NCBI GenBank assembly: GCA_905612465.1
Contig: CAJQSC010000031.1
Coordinates: 1-38,416, forward strand
DNA length: 38,416 nucleotides
DNA from: an uncultured Candidatus Pelagibacter sp.
GTDB taxonomy: Bacteria > Pseudomonadota > Alphaproteobacteria > Pelagibacterales > Pelagibacteraceae
Direction of reading: 5' to 3'
In this document: piece by piece, positions 8,817 to 17,982 of the stretch
Numbering within the stretch: position 1 is the stretch's first letter
How the letters are laid out: the number at the start of each line of letters is the position of its first letter
Made by a program: the position numbers and the translations under genes
Notes under the pieces: generated by a model
Database searches by the model: none
Told to the model about the DNA's origin: nothing
Seen by the model: the letters and a program-made list of their open reading frames with translations, nothing else

Positions 8817-11149
8817 TAATAGAACTTTAATATATTATCATTTTTTAATCTATTATTAATATTTTGATTTAAGGTTTTATCTGTTTTTAAATTTTTATAA
8901 GCTTCAATTATAGTTGATTTACTGCCAGCCTCTGCTTTTTTTCCTGTAATAGGATCTATAACTCTCATTAAAATATCATTTGGAACTTTAAATGGTCTTG
9001 CATCCTTTTTTTTTATAGCTTCTTTTACAAAGCTTTTAAAAATTGGTAACGCTGTTTTTGAACCTGTCTCATATCTTCCCAATGATTTTGGGCTATCTGA
9101 ACCAACATATACCCCTATTGCAAGCTTTGATGTAAACCCAACAAACCAGGTGTCAGTATTACCATTGGTAGTTCCAGTTTTGCCAGCTAAGTCTAAATTC
9201 AAATCTTTTAAATTTCTCCCGGTTCCATTCTGAATAGTGCCTTCTAATATTGATATCATTTGATAAGCTGTTTGAGCAGAAAATATTTGTAAAAATTCAT
9301 CTTCTATAACTGGATAATTTTCACTTAAGAAAGATATTTGATCACAATTTGAACATTTTCTCTTTTCGTTATTAAATATTGTAATTCCTTCACTATCCTG
9401 AATTCGATCGATCATTATTGCTTTTACAAGCTTTCCACCATTAACAAATGAAGAGTAAGCAGAGGTTAATTTCAACAAAGTTGTTTCTGCTGAACCTAAT
9501 GAAATAGATAAAAGTTCACTCGGATCATCATAAATCCCAAGTTGTTTTGAAAAATTAACTATCTTTTTAAGTCCAAGATCTTGTGCAATTCGAACTGTCA
9601 TTAAGTTTCTAGATTTTTCTAATCCCATTCTTAAAGTTGAGGGTCCATAGAATTTTTTTCCATAATTTTCTGGTTTCCACATTTTTAAATCATATCCTTG
9701 TTCTAGAACTAGAGGAGCATCCAAGATCAAAGTAGATGGTGTATAACCATTTTCAAGGGCTAGTGCATAGATAAATGGTTTAAAAGCTGAGCCAGGTTGC
9801 CTTAATGCTTGTGTTGCTCTATTAAACTCACTTTTTTTAAAACTAAAACCACCGCTTAAAGCTAAGACCCTACCTGTGAATGGATCCATAACAACTATGC
9901 CACCATTAACTGCCGGTAATTGTCTCAAAGCAAATATATTGTCTTTTAAATTCTCAACATAAATAACATCTCCAATTTTTAATATCTCATTAAATTCTTT
10001 TTTGATCCAAGATATATTTTCGTATTCAATAACCCCATTCAAATTATTTTCAGTTGTAATTTCAACAGAAAATTTATTAATCTTTTTTATTATAGCTAAA
10101 TTCCAATTAATTGATTTTTCCAATTTATGCTTATCTAATTTATCATTCCAATTATTTAATTGTTTGCCTCTTAATATGGGGCCTCTCCACCCTTTTCTTT
10201 TATCATAACTAATTAGACCTTCTCTTAGGGACTTTATAGCAATTTTCTGTAAATTTAAATTTATTGGAGTGCTAATATTCAACCCTTGTTTATAGACTTT
10301 ATCAAATCCATGTTTATCAACAACTTCTTTTCTAATATCCTCAACATAATAACTCGTATCTTCAGTAAAAGTTTTTTTTCTTTTTTTTAAATTAATCTTA
10401 TTATTAGTAAATTTTTTATATTTTTTTTCGTTTATATATTTATTTTCAAATAGATTTTTTAAAACAAGATCCCTTCTAAATTTTGCTAGTTCAATATTTT
10501 TATAAGGATTATATCTACTTGGAGCTTTAGGTAGTGCCGCTAATAAAGCAGCCTCATCATAATTCAATTCACTAATTGGCTTATCAAAATATTCTAGGCT
10601 TGCTGAGGCAACTCCATAGGCACCCTCCCCAAGATAAATTTGATTTAAATATAACTCTAATATTCTTTCTTTTGAAAGGGCCCTCTCAATTCTAAATGCT
10701 AATATTGCTTCTTTTATTTTTCTATTCAGGCTCACTTCATTTGTTAATAAAAAATTTTTAGCCACTTGCTGGGTTATAGTTGAGGCACCCTCTAGTCTTC
10801 TTGAGGTTGCCACATTAGATATATTATTTACTATAGCTCTTATTACTCCTCTTGCGTCAACTCCTGGATGTGAAAAAAAATTTTTATCTTCGGAAGATAA
10901 GAAAGAATTAATAACTTTTTCAGATATAGCGTTATAAGGAACAAAAATTCTTTTTTCTGAAGAGAAATCATTAACCAACTCACCGTCTCCTGAGTAAACC
11001 TTGCTTGAAACTGCTGGTTTATAGCTCTTAAGAAATTTATAATCAGGTAAGTTATTAGAAAAAGCCCATAAAACAGCAATTATAATAAATGCAGACAATA
11101 GACCAAGGCTTAAAATTAGTATAAATATATTTTTAATAATTCGATGCAT
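8816..11149 (-). CDS. mrcA: penicillin-binding protein 1A (transglycosylase/transpeptidase)
   Basis: 777 aa; EGASTITQQVAKN, ERILELYLNQIYLGEGAYGVASAS, RQPGSAFKPFIY, SRNLMTVRI, AGKTGTTNGNTDTWFVGF. Confidence 0.96.
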   Translation of the reverse strand: MHRIIKNIFILILSLGLLSAFIIIAVLWAFSNNLPDYKFLKSYKPAVSSKVYSGDGELVNDFSSEKRIFVPYNAISEKVINSFLSSEDKNFFSHPGVDARGVIRAIVNNISNVATSRRLEGASTITQQVAKNFLLTNEVSLNRKIKEAILAFRIERALSKERILELYLNQIYLGEGAYGVASASLEYFDKPISELNYDEAALLAALPKAPSRYNPYKNIELAKFRRDLVLKNLFENKYINEKKYKKFTNNKINLKKRKKTFTEDTSYYVEDIRKEVVDKHGFDKVYKQGLNISTPINLNLQKIAIKSLREGLISYDKRKGWRGPILRGKQLNNWNDKLDKHKLEKSINWNLAIIKKINKFSVEITTENNLNGVIEYENISWIKKEFNEILKIGDVIYVENLKDNIFALRQLPAVNGGIVVMDPFTGRVLALSGGFSFKKSEFNRATQALRQPGSAFKPFIYALALENGYTPSTLILDAPLVLEQGYDLKMWKPENYGKKFYGPSTLRMGLEKSRNLMTVRIAQDLGLKKIVNFSKQLGIYDDPSELLSISLGSAETTLLKLTSAYSSFVNGGKLVKAIMIDRIQDSEGITIFNNEKRKCSNCDQISFLSENYPVIEDEFLQIFSAQTAYQMISILEGTIQNGTGRNLKDLNLDLAGKTGTTNGNTDTWFVGFTSKLAIGVYVGSDSPKSLGRYETGSKTALPIFKSFVKEAIKKKDARPFKVPNDILMRVIDPITGKKAEAGSKSTIIEAYKNLKTDKTLNQNINNRLKNDNILKFY

Positions 11150-11249
11150 TTTAGTTTAATATACATGTGAATTTGTTAAAGTTAAGGCATCAGAGTTTAA
11201 ACAGAATTTAAAATTATTTAAATAAAATGAAACAACTAATCAAATATAT

Positions 11250-13097
11250 ATGGAAAAAAATTTATACATTGATGCTTCGCATCCTAATGAAACTAGAGTC
11301 GTGCTTAAAACAGGTGATAATATTGAAGACTACGAGTACGAAGGTTTAAAAAACAACCTAATCAAGAACAATATATTCCTTGGAAAAGTTAGCCGTGTAG
11401 AGCCATCGTTACAGGCTGCCTTTATCGATTTTGGAAGAGATAAACACGGCTTTTTATCTTTTAATGATATTCAATCAGACTATTACCAAATTCCCCAAAG
11501 TGATTTAATTAAGATAAAAGAGGAAGAAGAAAGAGAGAGAGAGGAGCTTTTAAAGGAAGGTGAAAAAGAAGAACAAAAAAATATCAACGAAGGTAATTTA
11601 GATGGTAATGATCCAGTTGAAATTAAGCCTGAATCAGAAATTGAATTAAATATACCTGAAGAATTAATAACAACTAATGAGTTAGTTGTAAGTGAAAGTG
11701 TTGATCAAGATACGCCGGTTCCTGATATAAAAAGACCTATTCCAAGATTTAGGTCTAAGAGATATAAAATACAAGAAGTTATAAAACCTAATCAAGTAAT
11801 CTTAATACAGGTATTAAAAGATGAGAGAGGACAAAAAGGTGCAGCTCTAAGTACTTTTATTTCTATAGCTGGTAAGTATATAGTATTAATGCCCAACACA
11901 CCAAAAGGTGGTGGAATATCTCGTAAAATTTTTAACCCAGGAGAAAGAAAAAAAATTAGAACAATTTTAAATGATATAAATATTCCAAAGGAAATGGGTC
12001 TCATTGTTAGAACGGCAGGATCAAATAAGACTAAAAATGATATAGATCACGACCTTCAAACATTAGTAAAAACTTGGAATGGGATTAAAGAAATTGCTTT
12101 AAATTCTATAGCACCGTCTTTAATTCATCAAGAAAGTGACATTATAAAACGAACTTTGAGAGACATGTATGATGAAGATACAAATAGTATAGTCATAGAA
12201 GGTAATGATGGCTATAAAAAAGCTCAAGGTTTCATGAAATTAATGATGCCATCTCATGTTAAAAAAATAAAGAAATACAGAGATAAAGTTCCTTTATTTT
12301 TTAAAGAAAATATAGAGGAGAAATTAAACCAAATTTATGACTCGGAAGTTAAGTTAAAATCTGGTGGATATCTAGTAATCAATCCAACAGAAGCGTTAGT
12401 TTCAATTGATATAAACTCAGGAAGCTCAATAAAACAAAAAAATGTAGAGAGTACTGCTTTAGACACTAATCTTGAAGCAGCAGAAGAAATATCAAGACAA
12501 ATTAAGATCAGAGATTTATCTGGTTTAATAATAATTGATTTCATTGACATGTTGAGCTTTGGAAATAGAAGGCTGGTTGAAAGAAAACTTAAAGAAAAAT
12601 GCAGAACTGATAGGGCAAGAATTCAAATAGGAAGAATTAGTACCTTTGGGTTATTGGAAATGTCTAGACAAAGACTACGTGAAAGTGCTGTAAAATGGAA
12701 GGTTACTCTTACAGACGAGTCTTTTGCCATGAAAATTCTAAAATTAGTTGAAGTTAAAGCTGTTTTAACAAAAGCAAAATTCGTAGAACTTAAAATCTGT
12801 GAAAAAATATCAGACTTCATGAAAGAAAACTTCATTGAAGATTTAAAATATTTTGAAGAAAAAAACTTAATTAAAATAGATATAATTGCAGATAATAGTC
12901 TTATTATTCCTGAGTATATAATTGATCTTCAAAACAAAACTAAAAAAACAATAGAAACAGTAGAGTATATTGAAAAACTAAAAAATCTAGAAGATCAGAA
13001 AAAAGAATTTAAATCTTTCGAAAGCTCAATAAAAAAAAAAACCTACAGGAAGAAACCTTTCTTAAAAAAAAAATTTTTTAAAAAACCTGCTGCTTAA
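11250..13097 (+). CDS. rne: ribonuclease E/G family endoribonuclease
   Basis: 615 aa; S1 N-terminus ([31 protein letters not shown]) with acidic insertion, SIDINSGSS and LIIIDFIDM catalytic Asp motifs, [37 protein letters not shown]; short basic C-terminal tail. Confidence 0.95.
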   Translation: MEKNLYIDASHPNETRVVLKTGDNIEDYEYEGLKNNLIKNNIFLGKVSRVEPSLQAAFIDFGRDKHGFLSFNDIQSDYYQIPQSDLIKIKEEEEREREELLKEGEKEEQKNINEGNLDGNDPVEIKPESEIELNIPEELITTNELVVSESVDQDTPVPDIKRPIPRFRSKRYKIQEVIKPNQVILIQVLKDERGQKGAALSTFISIAGKYIVLMPNTPKGGGISRKIFNPGERKKIRTILNDINIPKEMGLIVRTAGSNKTKNDIDHDLQTLVKTWNGIKEIALNSIAPSLIHQESDIIKRTLRDMYDEDTNSIVIEGNDGYKKAQGFMKLMMPSHVKKIKKYRDKVPLFFKENIEEKLNQIYDSEVKLKSGGYLVINPTEALVSIDINSGSSIKQKNVESTALDTNLEAAEEISRQIKIRDLSGLIIIDFIDMLSFGNRRLVERKLKEKCRTDRARIQIGRISTFGLLEMSRQRLRESAVKWKVTLTDESFAMKILKLVEVKAVLTKAKFVELKICEKISDFMKENFIEDLKYFEEKNLIKIDIIADNSLIIPEYIIDLQNKTKKTIETVEYIEKLKNLEDQKKEFKSFESSIKKKTYRKKPFLKKKFFKKPAA

Positions 13098-13873
13098 ATA
13101 ATTCCTGTTATTGGTGAGGATGCACTTCCATATATAGATTTTTCTATACGTCCAGCTAAAAAAGATTGTCTTCCTGCAATTACTCCATATTTAAATGCTA
13201 AAGCCATTTGATATGGCTTTTTAGCTTTAGCAATCGCAGTATTAGCTAATACTCCATCACACCCCAGTTCCATTGCAATAGCTGCATCTGAAGCCTGTCC
13301 CAAACCAGCATCAATTATCAAGGGAAGTTTTGTTTGACTTCTTATAATTTTAATATTTGTTGTATTTTGAATTCCTAGTCCAGACCCTATAGGTGCTGCT
13401 AGTGGCATAATTGCACAAGCTCCTACATTTTCCAATCTTTTTGCCATCAATGGATCATCATTGCAATATACCATTACTTTAAATCCTTCTTTAGTTAAAA
13501 CTTCAGTAGATTTTAAAGTTTCAATCATATCAGGAAATAGATTTTTTTTATCACCCAGCACTTCAAGTTTTACTAATTTCCAGCCACCAATCTCTCTAGC
13601 CAATCTTAGTGTTCTAAGGGCTTCTTCAGAATTAAAACATCCAGCTGTATTTGGAAGATAGGTAATTTTTTTTGGATCTATGTAATCCATTAACAATGGT
13701 TTTTTTTTATCTGAAATATTAACTCTTCTTACAGCAACTGTAACTATTTCTGCACCAGATAATTTTATAGCCTTAGCACATTCTAACATACTTTTATACT
13801 TTCCGGTGCCGACTATTAATCTAGAGTTAAATTTTTTTTTAGTTATTATTAAGTTATCTTTTATCATCTTCAC
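13094..13873 (-). CDS. thiG: thiazole synthase ThiG
   Basis: 259 aa; [75 protein letters not shown]. Confidence 0.96.
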   Translation of the reverse strand: MKMIKDNLIITKKKFNSRLIVGTGKYKSMLECAKAIKLSGAEIVTVAVRRVNISDKKKPLLMDYIDPKKITYLPNTAGCFNSEEALRTLRLAREIGGWKLVKLEVLGDKKNLFPDMIETLKSTEVLTKEGFKVMVYCNDDPLMAKRLENVGACAIMPLAAPIGSGLGIQNTTNIKIIRSQTKLPLIIDAGLGQASDAAIAMELGCDGVLANTAIAKAKKPYQMALAFKYGVIAGRQSFLAGRIEKSIYGSASSPITGII

Positions 13874-14088
13874 CCACCTCCAATAAAATGAACTATCTCA
13901 ATTTTGTCATTTTTTTTTAGTTTAATTTTGTTTATTTTATTTTTATCTATTATTTCTTGATTTAATTCAATTGCTACTTTTTTAAGAGGAATTTCTAGTT
14001 GTTTTAGAAAAGCTGAGAGACTTAAATTTTCATTTATCATTGAAAATTTGCCATTTATCTTAATTTTTATTTTTTTTATTTTTTTCAT
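13870..14088 (-). CDS. thiS: sulfur carrier protein ThiS (ORF track over-extends to 14220; likely start [13 protein letters not shown] at 14088)
   Basis: C-terminal ...VHFIGGG diglycine; ubiquitin-like small protein; 4-bp overlap with thiG. Confidence 0.9.
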   Translation of the reverse strand: MKKIKKIKIKINGKFSMINENLSLSAFLKQLEIPLKKVAIELNQEIIDKNKINKIKLKKNDKIEIVHFIGGG

Positions 14089-14104
14089 AATGTATAAGAG
14101 TTGG

Positions 14105-14554
14105 ATGAGTAATAATATTATAATTATCAATGGACCTAACCTTAATCTATTAGGTGAAAGAGAACAATCACAATATGGGTCAATAACTTTTGATAAATTA
14201 AAAAAAAACTGCTTAGACAAAGCTAAAGATTTAGATATTGATTTAGAGTTTTTTCAATCAAATATAGAAGGTGAAATAGTTACAGCTATTCAAGAGGCTA
14301 AAATTAAATTTGATGGTATAATTATTAATGCTGCTGGCTTTACCCATACATCTGTTGCCATTAGGGATGCTTTGGATATTTATAAAAAACAAATTATTGA
14401 ACTCCATATAACAAATATATACAAAAGAGAGGAGTTTAGACATAAATCTTTAATTAGTGATATTGCAACAGGTGGGATTTTCGGTCTTGGTGACAATGGT
14501 TATATTTTGGCCATAATTGCAATGCAAAACATGCTTCAAAATGAAAATAGATAA
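14105..14554 (+). CDS. aroQ: 3-dehydroquinate dehydratase, type II (likely start ATG 14105, alternative 14090)
   Basis: IIIINGPNLNLLGEREQSQYG, EGEIVTAIQEA, GIIINAAGFTHTSVAIRDAL, ELHITNIYKREEFRHKS, GLGDNGY. Confidence 0.95.
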   Translation: MSNNIIIINGPNLNLLGEREQSQYGSITFDKLKKNCLDKAKDLDIDLEFFQSNIEGEIVTAIQEAKIKFDGIIINAAGFTHTSVAIRDALDIYKKQIIELHITNIYKREEFRHKSLISDIATGGIFGLGDNGYILAIIAMQNMLQNENR

Positions 14555-14966
14555 AAATATAATTAAAGAATTAACTGATTACTTAAATGAGTTCAATTTA
14601 ACTGAAATTGAATACACAGATAAAGACACTAAAATCAAAGTATCAAAGTCAAACCCAACTAACACAAATCAAGTTGTGAGTGTTGCTGCTACTACTCCTG
14701 GATCCAGCGAGGTTAAATCTAATACTGTATCTGGAATTGAAGTTAAATCTCCTATCATAGGTACCGCATATCTCGCAGCAGAACCTGGTGCAAAGAAATT
14801 TGCAGAAGTTGGTAAAAAGGTTAAAAAAGGTGAAACGGTTATGATAGTTGAGGCTATGAAAACTATGAATCATGTTCCTTCTACTGCTGACGGAATTATA
14901 AAAGAAATTTGTGTAGAAGATGGCCAACCTGTTGAATATGGTCAAACTATTATCATTGTTGAATAA
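14541..14966 (+). CDS. accB: acetyl-CoA carboxylase biotin carboxyl carrier protein (ORF track start 14517 overlaps aroQ; likely start MKIDKN at 14541)
   Basis: Biotinylation motif EAMKTMN; VKSPIIGTAYLAAEPGAKKF. Confidence 0.95.
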   Translation: MKIDKNIIKELTDYLNEFNLTEIEYTDKDTKIKVSKSNPTNTNQVVSVAATTPGSSEVKSNTVSGIEVKSPIIGTAYLAAEPGAKKFAEVGKKVKKGETVMIVEAMKTMNHVPSTADGIIKEICVEDGQPVEYGQTIIIVE

Positions 14967-16303
14967 TGTTTAAAAAAATTCTAATTGCAAACCGTGGGGA
15001 AATTGCAGTTAGAGTTATTCGTGCCTGCAAAGAGTGGGGAATAGCTACTGTTGCTGTTCACTCAGACGTGGATAGAGATAGTATGCATGTGAGACTTGCT
15101 GATGAAAGTGTCTGTATTGGTTCTCATCAGCCTGCAAATAGTTATCTAAATGTTCCAGCATTAATGTCGGCAATTGAACTTACAAAAGCAGAAGCAGTTC
15201 ATCCTGGATATGGTTTTTTATCTGAAAATGCAAACTTTGCTAAAGTTTTAGAAGAGGGCAATATTAAATTCATTGGTGCATCGTCAAAGCTTATAAGAAT
15301 GATGGGTGATAAAATTCAAGCAAAAAAAATAGCAAAAGAGCATGGTCTACCTGTTATAGAAGGTTCTGAGGGTGGTGTAACTGACATAAAATCAGCCAAA
15401 GAACTTTGTAAAAAAATTGGATTTCCAGTTTTGATTAAGGCATCTGGTGGTGGTGGTGGAAAAGGAATGAAAATTGTACATAAAGAAGAAGAATTTGAAA
15501 CATTATTTTCAACAGCTAAAACGGAAGCTCAAAAATATTTTGGCAATGATGAGGTTTATATTGAAAAATTTTTTCAAAATCCAAGACATATCGAAGTACA
15601 AATTCTATCTGGGAAAAATAGAACTGTTCATTTACATGAAAGAGACTGCTCTGTGCAAAGAAGACATCAAAAATTAATAGAGGAAACTCCTAGCCCAGTT
15701 TTGACAGATCAAATAAGAAAAGACCTTTTTGATAAAACTGTAAATATGGTCAGCAAAATAGGTTATGAAGGTGCTGGAACAGTTGAATTTATCTATGAAG
15801 ATGGAAAATTTTATTTTTTAGAAATGAATACTCGAGTTCAAGTTGAACATCCAGTTACAGAAATGGTCACTGGTATTGATATAATTAAAGAACAAATTTG
15901 GATAGCCTACACGGGTGAAACAGCTTTAAAACAAAGTGATGTTAATCCAAGAGGACATGCTATCGAATGTAGAATTAATGCAGAGGATGCAAGTAAAAAT
16001 TTTCAACCTTCTCCAGGAACTATAGGTATGTGTCACCAACCATCAGGTTTTAGAACAAGGGTAGATGGAGCAATTTTTCAAGGTTATAAAGTTACCCCCT
16101 ACTATGACAGCTTGATTTGCAAGGTAATTACGCAGGGAAGAAATAGGACTGAGGCTATTCAAAGAATGAATAGGTCCTTAGATGAGTTTGTCATTGAGGG
16201 TATCACAACAACTATACCTCTTCACAAAGTTTTGCTTAATCATAAAAAATTTATTGAGTCAGATTTTAATGTAGGTTGGCTAGATAACGAAAAAGTTATT
16301 TAA
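14966..16303 (+). CDS. accC: acetyl-CoA carboxylase biotin carboxylase subunit
   Basis: 445 aa; KILIANRGEIAVRVIRACKE, KASGGGGGKGM, EMNTRVQVEHPVTE. Confidence 0.97.
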   Translation: MFKKILIANRGEIAVRVIRACKEWGIATVAVHSDVDRDSMHVRLADESVCIGSHQPANSYLNVPALMSAIELTKAEAVHPGYGFLSENANFAKVLEEGNIKFIGASSKLIRMMGDKIQAKKIAKEHGLPVIEGSEGGVTDIKSAKELCKKIGFPVLIKASGGGGGKGMKIVHKEEEFETLFSTAKTEAQKYFGNDEVYIEKFFQNPRHIEVQILSGKNRTVHLHERDCSVQRRHQKLIEETPSPVLTDQIRKDLFDKTVNMVSKIGYEGAGTVEFIYEDGKFYFLEMNTRVQVEHPVTEMVTGIDIIKEQIWIAYTGETALKQSDVNPRGHAIECRINAEDASKNFQPSPGTIGMCHQPSGFRTRVDGAIFQGYKVTPYYDSLICKVITQGRNRTEAIQRMNRSLDEFVIEGITTTIPLHKVLLNHKKFIESDFNVGWLDNEKVI

Positions 16304-16707
16304 TAACATTTGGTAAGCCAAATATCATAGACTGGGTGATCAAATGGATTGATTGCTGGGCTTGATGAAAAAGTCCAACCATTAAATACAAAAACTTCAT
16401 TATTATCTTTATTTACTAGATCTTGCACTTGAATGTATGCTGTTATCTCTGGGTTATCATCAAACTCAGAATTTTTACATTTTAAACTTTTAATTAATAA
16501 ATTTTGAAACTTTAATTCCTTACCTATATTGAGCTTTAAAAGATTAGTTTTAGAACTAACTTTATCTAAAATTTTTATCTCAACAAAATTATTATTAGTA
16601 TTTTCTAAAGCAATTAGAAAGGAAGAATAGCTAGTGAAAAAAAAAAAAATTAGAATTAATATAAAATTAACTTTTCCAACTTGTATATTTTTTTTTAATT
16701 TGTTCAT
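16300..16707 (-). CDS. DUF2155 domain-containing secreted protein
   Basis: N-terminal signal-like hydrophobic segment; C-terminal NEVFVFNGWTFSSSPAINPFDHPVYDIWLTKC typical of DUF2155; next to NDUFA12-family gene as in other Alphaproteobacteria. Confidence 0.82.
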   Translation of the reverse strand: MNKLKKNIQVGKVNFILILIFFFFTSYSSFLIALENTNNNFVEIKILDKVSSKTNLLKLNIGKELKFQNLLIKSLKCKNSEFDDNPEITAYIQVQDLVNKDNNEVFVFNGWTFSSSPAINPFDHPVYDIWLTKCY

Positions 16708-17026
16708 TATTTATATTTGGGTGATAGGCGTTTTTTGTACCAGTTTGATTTGATTGGTGAGGTTTTTGCCAATCATATTTTTCTAAATCATGATTATTTT
16801 CAATTCTATTTTTGGTAAAATGTATCCATGAATACCATTCACTCGGTATCTTTGATGCATCAATTTCTCCACTGTAAATTATCCATCTTTTTCCAGTTTT
16901 ATTTTGATAGTACTTATTCCCTTCCGAATCTGTTCCTACTAGTTTACCAAAAAAAAATGTATTAAGCTTAGTGCCAAGGGTTTCTTGATTCCACCAAATA
17001 AAAATTTTACTAAAAAGTGTCAACAT
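16667..17026 (-). CDS. NADH:ubiquinone oxidoreductase NDUFA12/B17.2-family protein
   Basis: 119 aa; WNQETLGTKLNTFFFGKLVGTDSEGNKYYQNKTGKRWIIYSGEIDASKIPSEWYSWIHF. Confidence 0.9.
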   Translation of the reverse strand: MLTLFSKIFIWWNQETLGTKLNTFFFGKLVGTDSEGNKYYQNKTGKRWIIYSGEIDASKIPSEWYSWIHFTKNRIENNHDLEKYDWQKPHQSNQTGTKNAYHPNINNEQIKKKYTSWKS

Positions 17027-17140
17027 ATAATTTTACCTTATCTTCAATCTTGAATTGTATAATTTAAATTAGACTAAAGTAAGGATTTGTATATAAATTA
17101 TTTATCTTATGATTCATAATAAAATTTAATTAAAGGAAAA

Positions 17141-17962
17141 ATGGCAAAATTTTTAGTAGAAACTTATTATACTTGTAGCTTTAAAGTTAATCATTATCTA
17201 GATGATGTCAATGAAGCAGAACTGGCAAATCTTGAAAAGCGAGATGATGGGAAATTTGAGGTTTTAGATGTTAAGCTTGATACTAGAAAAACAAAAAGCT
17301 TGGATCCAAACAATAAGGTAATTGAGTCTAAAAAATTAGATATTATATCTGAGCAAAGCCAACCCAAAATTGTTTCAAAAGAAAATAACACTACATTTGT
17401 TAAAAAAATAAACGAAGGTGTTGGTAAAAGGTTTGGCATGCCAGATAGAAGAAAGGGATACATTCAAAAAGCAACAATTGGTAATCATAAAGTTTATCTA
17501 CACACTGGTGAGTATGAAGATGGTAAAATAGGTGAAATTTTTATCGACACAAGTAAAGAAGGCGAGTTAGTAAAAGCCTTAATGAATAACTTTGCTATAG
17601 CAATATCACTTGGCCTTCAATATGGTGTTCCTTTAGATGAGTTTATTAGTGCTTATGTTGATACTAAATTTGAACCATCTGGAAAAGTTCATGGTAACGA
17701 CAGAATAATGAGTGCCTCTTCAATACTAGATTATATATTTAGAGAGCTGGCTATTTCTTACCAAAATAGAGAAGATCTCGCTCACACTCCAGCAATTGGA
17801 GGATCAGACAGATCTACACCTGAAGAAGAGAATACTGAAGACCAGAATCAGTTACTTAAAATTATAAAAGACGTTACCAGCAAAGGCTTTGTTAGAAATA
17901 ATTATAAAAAAAATCTTGTTGATTTATCTGATGTAAAAATTAATTTAAAAGGTAAAAAATAA
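17141..17962 (+). CDS. standalone protein homologous to the C-terminal (TSCPD-type) region of B12-dependent ribonucleotide reductase NrdJ
   Basis: [105 protein letters not shown] resembles the NrdJ C-terminal domain; no catalytic alpha barrel present in the 273 aa. Confidence 0.8.
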   Translation: MAKFLVETYYTCSFKVNHYLDDVNEAELANLEKRDDGKFEVLDVKLDTRKTKSLDPNNKVIESKKLDIISEQSQPKIVSKENNTTFVKKINEGVGKRFGMPDRRKGYIQKATIGNHKVYLHTGEYEDGKIGEIFIDTSKEGELVKALMNNFAIAISLGLQYGVPLDEFISAYVDTKFEPSGKVHGNDRIMSASSILDYIFRELAISYQNREDLAHTPAIGGSDRSTPEEENTEDQNQLLKIIKDVTSKGFVRNNYKKNLVDLSDVKINLKGKK

Positions 17963-17982
17963 TACTATTTTTTACCTTTTAA
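17945..17982. terminator. Perfect inverted repeat (17-bp arms, 4-nt loop), putative bidirectional terminator between convergent genes
   Basis: TTAAAAGGTAAAAAATA-ATAC-TATTTTTTACCTTTTAA; arms lie in the 3' ends of both flanking CDSs. Confidence 0.75.

Noticed and set aside
10843-11079. 78-aa minus-strand ORF inside mrcA
   Set aside because: Alternate frame of mrcA on the same strand; no domain support.
14089-14104. TPP riboswitch upstream of thiS
   Set aside because: Only 16 bp before the divergent aroQ start; no THI-box-like sequence seen.
14649-14945. 98-aa minus-strand ORF
   Set aside because: Antisense to accB biotinyl domain.
15474-15677. 67-aa plus-strand ORF inside accC
   Set aside because: Out-of-frame within a strongly conserved accC region.
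17027-17140. Possible tRNA or small RNA in the longest intergenic gap
   Set aside because: No cloverleaf, GTTCRA-type T-loop or stable hairpin visible; AT-rich promoter/leader is the simpler reading.
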